DNA from: UMGS172 sp045578845
Lineage (GTDB): Bacteria > Bacillota > Clostridia > Oscillospirales > Acutalibacteraceae
Length of the DNA stretch: 64,000 nt
Direction: 5' to 3'
Assembly: GCA_045578845.1 (NCBI GenBank)
Contig: JAZNLA010000070.1
Location: 15,024 to 79,023 of the forward strand
The notes beneath the pieces were generated by a model that was not told where the DNA came from, ran no database searches, and worked only from the letters and a program-made list of their open reading frames with translations. Position 1 is the stretch's first letter. Each line of letters begins with the position of its first letter. Positions 24,773 through 34,200 of the stretch are shown here, piece after piece. The translations under genes and the position numbers were made by a program.

Positions 24773-26506
24773 ATGAGTAACACATTAAAATCTGTTTTAA
24801 AACTTCTCAAAAAAAGAATAGGACTGCTTATTTTAACTCTTTTACTTTCTGTTGTTACAGTTTTACTGACACTTTACATTCCCGTTCTTGTCGGTAACGC
24901 TATTGATTGTATTGTAGATAAAGGAAATGTTGATTTTGACAGTCTTATTGTAATTATTATTAAAATCGCCGTTTCGGTTTTTATAACTGCGTTGGCTCAG
25001 TGGATTATGAGTATTTTGAATAATAAAATCACCTATGATGTAATTCACGATATGCGGAATTCTGCATTTGAAAAGATACAAAATTTACCGCTTAAATTTT
25101 TTGATGAGCACCCTGTTGGTGACACTTTAAGCCGAGTGGTTTCAGATGTTGATACTTTTACTGACGGTCTCTTAATGGGATTCACGGGACTTTTTACGGG
25201 TGTTTTTACCGTTTTAGGTACAGTAATCCTAATGTTTAGACTTAATTGGAAAATTGCCATTATCGTTGTAGTTTTAACACCTGTTTCGCTGCTTGTCGCT
25301 AAATTTATAGCCGACAAAACATACCGAATGTTTCGATTGCAGAGCGAAACCAAGGGTGAACAAACGGCTTTTATTGAAGAAACGGTTGGAAATCAAAAGA
25401 GTATTTTAAATCTTTTAGCTTCAAACGAATGTTTAGATAAGTTTGACGAGATAAATAAAAGATTGGAAAAGTATTCTCTTAGTGCTACATTTTTTTCTTC
25501 AATGGTCAATCCGTCAACGAGAATTATAAACGCTATTATTTACGCCATAGTTGCACTTGTCGGTGCACTTAACGTTATTTCAAACCCGCTTTTTACCGTG
25601 GGTACACTGTCGGCTTTGCTTTCGTTTGCAAGCCAGTATTCAAAGCCGTTTAACGAAATTTCGGGTATAATTACCGAACTTCAAAATGCTTTGGCCTCGG
25701 CGGACAGAGTATTTGAACTTGTAAATGAACAACCGCAAGTAAGTGATTTAGGTAATACTGAATTAGGTGTTGTTTCCGGCACAGTCGGTCTTAATAATGT
25801 AGAATTTTCGTATACACCCAAAAAACCACTTATAAAAGGACTAAATTTAGATGTAAAAAAAGGTCAAAAAATTGCTATTGTAGGTCCTACGGGTTGCGGA
25901 AAAACAACCTTGATAAATCTACTCATGCGTTTTTATGATGTTACGGGCGGTTCTGTTACTATTGACAATATTGACATTAGAGAGGTCACCCGTAAAAGTT
26001 TACGGCAAAATTACGGTATGGTGTTGCAGGAAACTTGGCTTAAAAGCGGGACTGTCAAAGAAAATATATGTATGGCTAAGCCTACTGCCACTGATGAAGA
26101 AATTATAGCCGCCGCCAAAGCAACCCATGCTCACAGTTTTATAAAACGACTTCCTTTAGGATACGATACACCTATAGGTGAGGACGGCGGAAATCTTTCC
26201 GAAGGACAAAAACAGTTGCTTTGTATAACAAGAATTATGCTTTGTCCCCCGCCAATGCTTATTCTTGACGAGGCAACGTCTTCTATTGACGTAAGAACCG
26301 AACATCACATACAAAGTTCATTCAAAAAACTTATGAACGGCAGAACAAGTTTTGTTGTTGCTCACAGACTTTCCACTATTAAAGAGTCAGATGTCATACT
26401 TGTCATGAAAGACGGTAATATTATTGAGCAAGGCAACCATCAAGAACTGCTTGATAAAAAAGGTTTTTACTATGAACTTTACAACAGCCAGTTTGCAGAG
26501 AGTTGA
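24773..26506 (+). CDS. ABC exporter half-transporter, subunit 2 (permease-ATPase)
   Basis: A 577-residue partner with six membrane segments and an ATPase domain. Walker A is GPTGCGKTT and Walker B MLILDEATSSIDVRT has the intact catalytic Glu; the signature reads LSEGQKQLLCITR, with an E replacing the second position G. One consensus and one degenerate site is the usual asymmetry of heterodimeric exporters (BmrCD/TM287-288 type). A strong AAGGAGG lies upstream. No substrate clue is nearby. Confidence 0.9.
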   Translation: MSNTLKSVLKLLKKRIGLLILTLLLSVVTVLLTLYIPVLVGNAIDCIVDKGNVDFDSLIVIIIKIAVSVFITALAQWIMSILNNKITYDVIHDMRNSAFEKIQNLPLKFFDEHPVGDTLSRVVSDVDTFTDGLLMGFTGLFTGVFTVLGTVILMFRLNWKIAIIVVVLTPVSLLVAKFIADKTYRMFRLQSETKGEQTAFIEETVGNQKSILNLLASNECLDKFDEINKRLEKYSLSATFFSSMVNPSTRIINAIIYAIVALVGALNVISNPLFTVGTLSALLSFASQYSKPFNEISGIITELQNALASADRVFELVNEQPQVSDLGNTELGVVSGTVGLNNVEFSYTPKKPLIKGLNLDVKKGQKIAIVGPTGCGKTTLINLLMRFYDVTGGSVTIDNIDIREVTRKSLRQNYGMVLQETWLKSGTVKENICMAKPTATDEEIIAAAKATHAHSFIKRLPLGYDTPIGEDGGNLSEGQKQLLCITRIMLCPPPMLILDEATSSIDVRTEHHIQSSFKKLMNGRTSFVVAHRLSTIKESDVILVMKDGNIIEQGNHQELLDKKGFYYELYNSQFAES

Positions 26507-26620
26507 CAAATTAAAACTACCTATTAAGCCGATTATTGCGGTCTTTTACCTTGGCAGACTTTAAAGAGGAATGTAAATAAATACTTATCTACAATAGTTA
26601 CTTTCAAATCAATTTTAAAA

Positions 26621-26655
26621 AAATACCGAGTGTTATGTACACTTGGTATTTTTAT
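26621..26655 (+). terminator. Terminator after the ABC exporter operon
   Basis: A 13-bp stem (AAATACCGAGTGT with ACACTTGGTATTT, one G-U) followed by a T-rich tract. The rest of the 314-base gap between 26507 and the small HTH gene holds this terminator and an inverted repeat at 26751-26793, nothing else that I recognise. Confidence 0.75.
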
Positions 26656-26750
26656 TGTCTTCAACCAAATTTATAACGTATTTATTTTCTTTATTGGCGT
26701 ATTCTTTGAATTGTAATGTACAAATTATGTTGTCCACCACCCAAAGTAAT

Positions 26751-26793
26751 ATGGGGATTATATCCTCTTAATAATTTAGATTATAACCCCCAT
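26751..26793. promoter_or_regulatory. Inverted repeat upstream of the small HTH gene (possible operator)
   Basis: ATGGGGATTATA (26751-26762) and TATAACCCCCAT (26782-26793) are inverted copies with one mismatch, 19 bases apart, ending about 15 bases before the ribosome-binding site. An autoregulatory operator or an mRNA hairpin would both fit. Confidence 0.45.
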
Positions 26794-26820
26794 AATATTA
26801 AATGTCAAGGAGGGTTATAT

Positions 26821-27027
26821 ATGATAGTTTTTGATAAACTGTGGTCAACCATGTTAAATAAGGGATTTACAACATATATGTTAAGAGAAAAATGCGATAT
26901 CGATAGCAAAACCATTCGCAGATTGAAAAATAACGAAAATATTGAAACTAAAACACTTAATAAACTTTGTGAAGCATTAAACTGTAAAATTGAGGATATT
27001 GTTGAATTTATACCTAAAGAAAAATAA
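26821..27027 (+). CDS. Small Cro/C1-type helix-turn-helix regulator (YozG-like)
   Basis: A 68-residue single-domain DNA-binding protein. The HTH lies around YMLREKCDIDSKTIRRLKNN and is followed by TLNKLCEALNCKIEDIVEF, the pattern of small XRE-family repressors. I chose the ATG at 26821 because AAGGAGGG sits 7-8 bases upstream; the in-frame extension to 26716 crosses the inverted repeat and has no such site. Targets unknown; autoregulation through the repeat is plausible. Confidence 0.85.
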   Translation: MIVFDKLWSTMLNKGFTTYMLREKCDIDSKTIRRLKNNENIETKTLNKLCEALNCKIEDIVEFIPKEK

Positions 27028-27062
27028 AAAATCGTAGAACACTTAGTGTTCTACGATTTTTT
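27027..27062. terminator. Bidirectional terminator between the HTH gene and metK
   Basis: Stem of about 17 bp (AAAAATCGTAGAACACT and complement) with T-runs on both strands, serving two convergent genes. Confidence 0.85.
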
Positions 27063-27063
27063 A

Positions 27064-28248
27064 TTATATACCTAATTCTTTTAACAATGCATCTATTTTG
27101 TCGGTCTGTTCCCATTTAACCGACAGTTCTTCCCTGCCTAAATGACCATAGGCAGAAAGGTCTGAATATATCGGTGTTCTCATATTGAATGTATCAATTA
27201 TTGCGGCGGGACGAAGGTCAAAAACATTATTTACTGCGTCAGCAATTTTCAAATCACAAACCTTGCCTGTACCGAATGTATCAACCATAACCGAAACAGG
27301 TTTTGCGACACCTATTGCATAAGCCAACTGTACTTCGCATTTTTTTGCAAGACCTGCTGCTACGATATTTTTAGCAACGTATCTTGCGGCATATGCGGCA
27401 CTGCGGTCAACCTTTGTGGGGTCTTTACCACTGAAAGCACCGCCGCCGTGACGTGAATATCCGCCGTATGTATCAACAATTATCTTTCTTCCCGTAAGTC
27501 CTGTGTCACCTTGAGGACCGCCGATTACAAATCTACCTGTCGGGTTTATGTAAACTAAAGTATCTTCATCCATAAACTTTTGCGGGATTATAGGTTTTAT
27601 AACCTCATTTAAAATACCTGTACGGAGAATGTCTAAAGATACATCGGCACTGTGTTGACTTGAAACAACAACTGCCTCAACCCTTATGGGTGTATCGCCG
27701 TCATATTCAACCGTAACCTGAGTTTTGCCGTCGGGACAAAGATACGGTAATGTGCCGTTTTCTCTTGCCTCGGTCAACCTTTTTGCAAGTTTATGTGCAA
27801 GCGAAATCGGTAACGGCATAAGTTCGGGTGTTTCGTCGCAAGCAAAACCAAACATCATACCTTGGTCGCCTGCACCGTTGAGGTTATATTTATCCTCTTG
27901 TCCGTCTTTAAGTTCCAAAGATTTATCAACGCCGAGTGCTATATCTGCCGATTGCTCGTCAATAGAAGTAATAACGGCACAAGTATTACCGTCAAAACCT
28001 TGCGTAGGACTGTTGTAGCCGATGTCACAAACGGTTTTGCGTACGATTTTAGGAATATCAACCTTAGCAGAGGTGGTAATTTCACCCATAACCGTTACAA
28101 CACCTGTAGTACAAAATGTCTCGCAGGCAACTCTGGCGTTGGGGTCTTGCTCGATTATTGCGTCGAGAATTGCGTCGGATACACTGTCACAAACCTTGTC
28201 GGGATGACCTTTTGTTACAGATTCGGAAGTAAATAATTTTTTTGCCAT
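27064..28248 (-). CDS. metK: S-adenosylmethionine synthetase MetK
   Basis: Makes SAM from methionine and ATP. Full-length 394-residue enzyme: FTSESVTKGHPDKVCD at the N-terminus, GAGDQGMMFGFA, GGPQGDTGLTGRK and the GGGAFSGKDPTKVDRSAAY loop are all intact. Expression is governed by the SAM-I riboswitch upstream on the same strand, so high SAM should terminate transcription before the coding region. Confidence 0.98.
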   Translation of the reverse strand: MAKKLFTSESVTKGHPDKVCDSVSDAILDAIIEQDPNARVACETFCTTGVVTVMGEITTSAKVDIPKIVRKTVCDIGYNSPTQGFDGNTCAVITSIDEQSADIALGVDKSLELKDGQEDKYNLNGAGDQGMMFGFACDETPELMPLPISLAHKLAKRLTEARENGTLPYLCPDGKTQVTVEYDGDTPIRVEAVVVSSQHSADVSLDILRTGILNEVIKPIIPQKFMDEDTLVYINPTGRFVIGGPQGDTGLTGRKIIVDTYGGYSRHGGGAFSGKDPTKVDRSAAYAARYVAKNIVAAGLAKKCEVQLAYAIGVAKPVSVMVDTFGTGKVCDLKIADAVNNVFDLRPAAIIDTFNMRTPIYSDLSAYGHLGREELSVKWEQTDKIDALLKELGI

Positions 28249-28264
28249 ATAAATATCCTTTCAT

Positions 28265-28293
28265 AAAAAAACTCGCTTCAACGGGAAGCGAGT
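28265..28293 (-). terminator. Riboswitch-controlled terminator upstream of metK
   Basis: Hairpin ACTCGCTTC/GAAGCGAGT followed by a T-run on the minus strand, directly 3' of the SAM-I aptamer: the expression platform. Confidence 0.88.
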
Positions 28294-28297
28294 AAAT

Positions 28298-28400
28298 AAC
28301 CTCATCTTCCGGCAAAAACCGCAGGATTTAGCACCTTGAAAAATTCAGGTTGCCGGGCTTCACAGGGCCTGTCCCTCAGCCGCTCTTGATAAGGAGTCAT
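28298..28400 (-). promoter_or_regulatory. SAM-I (S-box) riboswitch aptamer
   Basis: On the minus strand the order of conserved blocks is CTTATCAAGAG, GAGGGACAGGCCC, GAAGCCCGGCAACC, AAGGTGCTAAATCC and GAAGATGAGG, the S-box consensus. It lies between a promoter and metK, with a terminator in between. Ligand SAM is established for the class. Confidence 0.96.
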
Positions 28401-28418
28401 ATTTAATTTACAAGTAGT

Positions 28419-28446
28419 AGTATATCACTTTATTTAATTTTGTCAA
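28419..28446 (-). promoter_or_regulatory. Promoter of the SAM riboswitch-metK transcript
   Basis: Minus-strand -35 TTGACA (28441-28446) and -10 TATACT (28419-28424), 16-bp spacing. Confidence 0.65.
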
Positions 28447-28454
28447 GATGTTTT

Positions 28455-29126
28455 TCAAATCCATGAAAAACTGCCGTCGAGATAGAAAACAAAAACAAGT
28501 ATTGCAAGTAAAATTACCAAAAGTGAGCACAAAAGCAAAATAATTGATTTGGTATTGTTTTTAGGTATATCTTTATTTCGTTCGATTAAGGACATTCTTT
28601 TGAAAATGTCGGTAATAGGTCTGTAAATTATCAAGGTAATTGCGGCATTCATGACGGCTTTTACACAGTTGAACGGTAACAAAAGCGTCGGAATAAGTGC
28701 AAAAACTTCACTTCTTGTGACCGATTTACCTGCAAGATAAAGCGGTGTAATAAACATATTTGCAAGTAACATGACCGATATTACCGAAATTACGGCACCG
28801 ATTATAGCAAAAATAGCACCCGAAAAATTCCTTTTGTGTTTATAAATAATTCCCGCCGTGACCGAAAATGCGGCACTTGATAAAAAGTTCATTATAAGTC
28901 CGTAAACACCCGTATCGCTGACCGTTACAAATTCGATAAATGCAACTAAACCCGACGAAAACAGGCCGTATAAAGGACCGTACATTAACGAAATTACGGT
29001 GATTATCGCATCTTTAAAGTCGAATGTTAAAAAAGATACCTTAAAGTGTAATAAAAATGTACAAAGATACGCTAATGAACAGAGTACCGCAGTAACGGTC
29101 ATCTTTTTAATATTATTCTTCTTCAA
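28455..29126 (-). CDS. ribU: ECF transporter S component, riboflavin-type (RibU)
   Basis: Substrate-binding membrane subunit for riboflavin. It has six hydrophobic segments; the AVLCSLAYLCTFLLHFK start, DFKDAIITVISLMYGPLYGL and the LLPFNCVKAVMNA region fit RibU. The FMN riboswitch upstream fixes the substrate with good confidence. I use a TTG start at 29126, since GAGGGTG precedes it; frames reaching 29180 would read through the riboswitch terminator. It lacks its own ATPases and could be energised by EcfA1-A2-T encoded at 10.1-12.7 kb. Confidence 0.9.
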   Translation of the reverse strand: MKKNNIKKMTVTAVLCSLAYLCTFLLHFKVSFLTFDFKDAIITVISLMYGPLYGLFSSGLVAFIEFVTVSDTGVYGLIMNFLSSAAFSVTAGIIYKHKRNFSGAIFAIIGAVISVISVMLLANMFITPLYLAGKSVTRSEVFALIPTLLLPFNCVKAVMNAAITLIIYRPITDIFKRMSLIERNKDIPKNNTKSIILLLCSLLVILLAILVFVFYLDGSFSWI

Positions 29127-29146
29127 ATAAAACACCCTCTTAAAAT

Positions 29147-29171
29147 AAAAAACCGCCCGAAAACAGGCGGA
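29147..29171 (-). terminator. FMN riboswitch terminator
   Basis: CCGCC/GGCGG hairpin followed by six T on the minus strand, 3' of the FMN aptamer and just before ribU. Confidence 0.8.
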
Positions 29172-29189
29172 AAACGGCATAATACCGTT

Positions 29190-29298
29190 ATACTTCTTTC
29201 ATCCGGACTATACCGTCGGCTTTGGAATTACACCAAATCAGCAAAATGCTCGTGGGCTTTACCACCGGTGGGGACTTTCACCCCGCCCTGAAGTCTGT
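29190..29298 (-). promoter_or_regulatory. FMN riboswitch (RFN element)
   Basis: Minus-strand blocks in order: CAGGGCGGGGTGAAAGTCCC, ACCGGTGGTAAAGCCCACGA, GATTTGGTGTAATTCC, AAGCCGACGGTATAGTCCGG and ATGAAAGAAG. This is the RFN consensus. FMN binding is established for the class and would repress ribU. Confidence 0.97.
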
Positions 29299-29313
29299 AT
29301 TAAACTGTAAAGA

Positions 29314-29342
29314 ATTATATCACCGTATTTAAGGTTTGTCAA
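29314..29342 (-). promoter_or_regulatory. Promoter of the FMN riboswitch-ribU transcript
   Basis: Minus-strand consensus -35 TTGACA (29337-29342) and -10 TATAAT (29314-29319) with 17-bp spacing. Confidence 0.75.
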
Positions 29343-29633
29343 TCAAATAATAAGAGATTCCAAAAAAGGAATAAGTTTTGCAAGTGCAACCGCTTGAATA
29401 ATAATTATTAAGGGTATTCCTATAAAAAATTTCACTTTTTTGGTTTTATGGCGAAACATTCGCATACCGAACAGTATACCGACACTGCCGCCTAAAATAG
29501 CAATAATAAGCAATGTAAATTCACTTACACGCCATTCGCCTTTTTTGGCTTTTTGTTTGTCGTATCTCATAATAATAAAGCCGATTATTGACACAACCAC
29601 AATATATATTGTCAAAATAGTCTTAATAATCAA
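29343..29633 (-). CDS. DUF1294 small membrane protein
   Basis: A 96-residue protein with three hydrophobic segments. Between the first and second sits MRYDKQKAKKGEWRVSEFTL and after the second GGSVGILFGMRMFRHKTKK, the two characteristic motifs of DUF1294. Function unknown. It lies just upstream of the ribU promoter, which begins before its stop codon region ends. Confidence 0.85.
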   Translation of the reverse strand: MIIKTILTIYIVVVSIIGFIIMRYDKQKAKKGEWRVSEFTLLIIAILGGSVGILFGMRMFRHKTKKVKFFIGIPLIIIIQAVALAKLIPFLESLII

Positions 29634-29662
29634 AAAATACCACCATATCCATTAAATTACTG

Positions 29663-29691
29663 TTGTGTTTTTAAATGTATTATACTATAAT
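29663..29691 (+). promoter_or_regulatory. Promoter of the GHL10-amidase pair
   Basis: -35 TTGTGT (29663-29668), -10 TATAAT (29686-29691), 17-bp spacing, about 36 bases before the ATG. Confidence 0.6.
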
Positions 29692-29727
29692 AAAATAGAT
29701 ATATCAATATTTTTAAGGAGAGATTAA

Positions 29728-31233
29728 ATGACAAAAAGTGTTGTTTCACTTATATCCGCTATTGTTGCTATAATACTGTCGGTTGCTATTGTTGTCACTT
29801 CACTTGTTTTGACATTACAACATAAAGATACCTCTGACAGTTCTTCTATAAATTCTTTTACATCATCAAGCCAAACAGGACATAATGACAGCAGTACATA
29901 TTCTGATTATAACGGTACATCAAGCGAAACATTATCGTCAAACGAAACAGACAGTTCGTCTGAGATTTTATCAAGTAGTAGTGAGTTATCGAGCAGTAAT
30001 ATATCTTCGTCGGGCTCGTCTTCGACAGGTTCTTCATCACAAGGTCAAAGCAGTACCGAGTCTACAACTTCAACACCCGACCCTAAACCCCCTGTTGTAA
30101 CAAATTCTTCTTTCACATCGGCTATTTGGTATTCTTATGAAGATTTAAGTTTTACGAAAGATTATAGTAAATCAACTTTTGAAAGTAAAATTGATAAAAT
30201 GTTTGATGACGCGGTGTCTTTAGGTGCCGATACGGTTATTTGCCATGTGCGTGCCTTTGGTGACGCTTGGTATTATTCCGAATACTTCCCTATGAGCAAA
30301 TATATTACGGGTACTCAAGGTAAAGACCCCGGTTATGACCCGCTTAAATATATGGTTAAGGCGGCACATTCAAGAGGACTCAGTATTCACGCTTGGCTTA
30401 ATCCCTACCGCGTATCCTATGGTACAACTGACCACACTACTTTATCCAAAGACCACCCTGCAAGAAAGTGGCTTGAAAGCAACGATGAGTCTACAAGAAG
30501 AAATGTTTTAAAAACGGCTAAAGGAATTTATTTTAATCCAACAAAACCTGAAGCACAACAACTTATTATCAACGGTATAAAAGAAATACTTAAAAATTAT
30601 GATGTTGATGGTATTCATATTGACGATTACTTCTACCCCGAAAATATCGATTTAGACTTTGACGGCGTGGAATATGCCGAGTATAATTTAAGCGGCGGTG
30701 ACCTTAGCCAAGCCGATTGGCGTAGAGCAAATGTAAGTTCGTTAGTTCAAGGTATTTACAGAGCAGTTCATAACTACAAAGGTGTTGTTTTCGGTGTTAG
30801 TCCGTCATATCACATATCTAATAACGGTACTGACGATAACTATAATAAACAGTATGCCGATTTAGCAAAATGGATGAGAACTTCGGGTTATATTGATTAT
30901 ATAGTACCTCAAATTTATTTCGGTTATGAACATAATACAGCCGATTATATCAAGGTACTTAATAATTGGCTGAGTATTCCTAAACTAAACAGTGTTAAAC
31001 TTTATATCGGTCTTGCACCGTATAAAATAGGTTTAACAACTGACGGAGGCAGTGACGAATGGTTAACTGCAACCGATATTTTGGCAAATCAAACACTTGA
31101 TGCCGAAAAGAAAAAGACCGACGGTATATTCCTTTTTAACTATTCCACATTGTTTAAAAATGATACAATCACAAACGCACAACGTGAAAATCTAAAAGAA
31201 GCCATAAAAACGGCGAATAAAAATCGGGAGTAA
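29728..31233 (+). CDS. Family 10-like glycosyl hydrolase (GHL10/DUF187), membrane-anchored
   Basis: A 501-residue exported protein: N-terminal membrane anchor (about 8-30), a Ser/Thr-rich linker of roughly 90 residues, then a TIM-barrel GHL10 domain. The barrel carries TVICHVRAFGDAWYYSEYFP, HAWLNPYRVSYG, a DGIHIDDYFYPE segment with candidate catalytic acids, and a QIYFGYE strand. GHL10 proteins are thought to act on cell-wall glycans or exopolysaccharide; the substrate is not known. AAGGAGAG precedes the ATG. The stop lies two bases before the amidase gene. Confidence 0.88.
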   Translation: MTKSVVSLISAIVAIILSVAIVVTSLVLTLQHKDTSDSSSINSFTSSSQTGHNDSSTYSDYNGTSSETLSSNETDSSSEILSSSSELSSSNISSSGSSSTGSSSQGQSSTESTTSTPDPKPPVVTNSSFTSAIWYSYEDLSFTKDYSKSTFESKIDKMFDDAVSLGADTVICHVRAFGDAWYYSEYFPMSKYITGTQGKDPGYDPLKYMVKAAHSRGLSIHAWLNPYRVSYGTTDHTTLSKDHPARKWLESNDESTRRNVLKTAKGIYFNPTKPEAQQLIINGIKEILKNYDVDGIHIDDYFYPENIDLDFDGVEYAEYNLSGGDLSQADWRRANVSSLVQGIYRAVHNYKGVVFGVSPSYHISNNGTDDNYNKQYADLAKWMRTSGYIDYIVPQIYFGYEHNTADYIKVLNNWLSIPKLNSVKLYIGLAPYKIGLTTDGGSDEWLTATDILANQTLDAEKKKTDGIFLFNYSTLFKNDTITNAQRENLKEAIKTANKNRE

Positions 31234-31235
31234 TT

Positions 31236-34200
31236 ATGATTACAAGTACTTTTAAGCACAATTTAAGAGTTGTAATAATCGCATTGCTTTGTGCAACGAT
31301 TGTAATTTCGTCGTGTGCATTTGCGTGGTACAAGATAAAAAACAAAAATGACACACCTGCTAATAACTCAAGTGTTAGTTCGAGTCAGCCGAATACAGAA
31401 CCAACCCCTGCCGAAAAACAGTTATTAGATAGTTTCAGAAGTATCTCGGTTGCACCTAAGGTTGATTTTTTGACCGAAGACAGTGTAACTGTTGATGATG
31501 TTAAAAATGAAATTGATGCTATTATTTCAAACATCGCGGCAGACGGGTTTGATACCGTTGAAGTGACATTAAACTACGGCAGTAATCTTTTGTTTACTGT
31601 TGACGGTTTTATGTGTGATTATGATGTTTTCGAATATTTTGCCTCGGCTGCACGCCGTAACGGTCTTAAACTGATTTCGGTTATTGATTTAAAAGACTTA
31701 ACCGAGCAGTCGATTGTAAGCAGTGACGGTATAGCAAAAATAAATTCTGTATTGTCATCAAAAATGATTGGCAACTATTCTGATATGCTGATACTTAAAA
31801 ACTGTTACATAACCGCTGCTGATGTTGAATATTTATATGCCATATCCGATACGAATTTAACAATTACGGAATTTGCGGTCGAACAACTTTACGGTGCAGT
31901 TAAAAGTTTTTATCTTTCTGCCGCAAATTCGAAACCTACTATGGGTATCGGTGTTGAAATTAACCGTATCAATATGCCTGACGGTTACATTCAAGATGTT
32001 AAAACTTGGTCAAAAGACGGAATATGTGATTTTGCGGTGCTCTATAACCCCTACTCTACCGCTAATGACGATTTGAGTTTTGTTACTTACTATGAAACCG
32101 TAAGAAGCGAATTAGAACTTGAATATAGCGAACTTTCTTGCAGACTTGCTTATAACCTTATAGGCAGCGGCGAAAAAGGTTGGGAGCAAACCGACCAAAT
32201 TTTATCACAACTTCAAAATCTCGACACTCTGGGTGTTAACTTTGTTTTACAAAGTTATAAAGTTTACGTCGGTGACAAAACCGAAAGCCGAAATGTTGTT
32301 AAAAAGTTTTTGGCTCATCTTTTTACAGACGATTATATTGTAAAAGAACTATCTATTTCAAAACCTGAAAAACAAACATTTACAACTTCGGAAAATATGG
32401 TTAACCTTGCAGGTGCTTCTGACCCCGAATTCGCACTGACTCTTAACGGCGAGCCGCTCGAACGCAGTGAACTGGGATTATTTTCAACCGACCTAACATT
32501 AAAAGACGGACTTAATACTTTTAAGATTGAACATAAAGGTGTTACCAAGGAATATAAAATAACATATAAACGCACAATTATTAAATCGGTTTCTCCTACC
32601 AAAAAAACTTCTTTGCCGAGTAGGTCAATACTGATTGTCAGTTGTGTAGCAATTTCTGGCAGTAATGTTACTGTTTCGTTAGGTGATATTTCCGCAATAC
32701 TTACCGAAGAGGTAATATTAGATGATCATGGTAATCCTGCGGGAGAATATAGTAATTTTAATGGTGAAATTACCCTGCCGATTGTTTATGACGAAGATGC
32801 CGCTCTCGGCAAAATCACCTTTAAAGCCGTATCAAAGTACGGCACCGAAACCAAAAAAAGCGGTAATATAGTAGTAATAAAAGAAGACCGTCCGTTGCCG
32901 CCTTCTTCCACTCCTACTATACCTCCTTCAACGCCTTCAACTTCAACACCAGACGGTCCGAGCGTTGATATACTTTCAATTTACGGCTCTGCCAATGCAC
33001 CCAAAGGCGGTACTGCTTGGACCATGCCGTCGGGCAGTAGATATGTAAATGTAGGTACTAAATACATTTCCCAAATAACATCCGATACCGTTCAAACATT
33101 CGAGTCTAACGATAAATCAAATTATTCAAGACCTACCAACAACTATTTGCCCAAAGGTACTGTTGATTATTGCTCATCGACATCAAAATATATTGACAGT
33201 ACAACCTCTTTACGTGCACAAAGATTTGGTAAATCGCTTTACGAAATACAAAGCGGAAAAGAAAAGATAAATGTTTTTAAAGGTGTATTACCTGACCATC
33301 AAAGTATAGGTGTTGCAGGTTTTAGTACAGGTACAAGACATTCTACACTTACACTTGATACGCTTTGGAAAGCACCCTTTAAACTTGATTTTACACCGCA
33401 AAGTTATGTCAATAGTTCATTAGGTGAAAATCGCGACTACACCCTTAAAAACGGTGCGACATTTAAGTATATTGATATTACATTCTGTTACACTACACTT
33501 GTTGAGGGTGATGTACAAATCCCTGCCGACCACCCGACATTTAGTAAAGCCGAATGGATAAAAAATGCAGGTGATTATACATTAAGACTTCACCTTAAAA
33601 AGACCGGCGTTTTCTACGGTTGGAGTGCCGAATACAACTCGCAAGGTCAGTTAGTATTTTCATTCTTAAACCCTGCTAAAATCACTGCGGCTAGTAATTC
33701 ATACGGATACCGTCTTGACGGAACTGTTATTGTAATTGACGTAGGTCACGGCGGTAAAGACCCGGGTGCACTCGGTGGTAACAGTAAGTATACTGAGGCT
33801 GTTCTTAACTTAACTCTTGCAAAAATGGTAAAAAAAGAACTTGAATCTTTGGGTGCAACAGTCGTTATGACACGTGATACTAATGTATATTTAGATGCAC
33901 TTGAACGAAAAACCATAGTACGGCAAACAAAACCCGATTTCATGCTGGCTATTCACCGAAATTCTAATGACAGTAGTTTGCCCAGAGGTTTCCAATCGTT
34001 CTATTACAATGCGTATTCTTACAATGCCGCAAAAGCGGTATATGATAAAACCGTAGTGGCAAATCTTTATGAGAGTAGTAAGTGGACTAAGTTAACAGCA
34101 CACAAGTATTTTTATACCTGCCGTACTTCGGAATGTCCTACAGTACTTACCGAAAACGGATTCATGTCAAATGCTGATGAGTATTCAGATATGATTAAAG

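Noticed and set aside
26716..26820. N-terminal extension of the small HTH protein
   Set aside because: The extension crosses the inverted repeat and lacks a ribosome-binding site, while ATG 26821 has AAGGAGGG.
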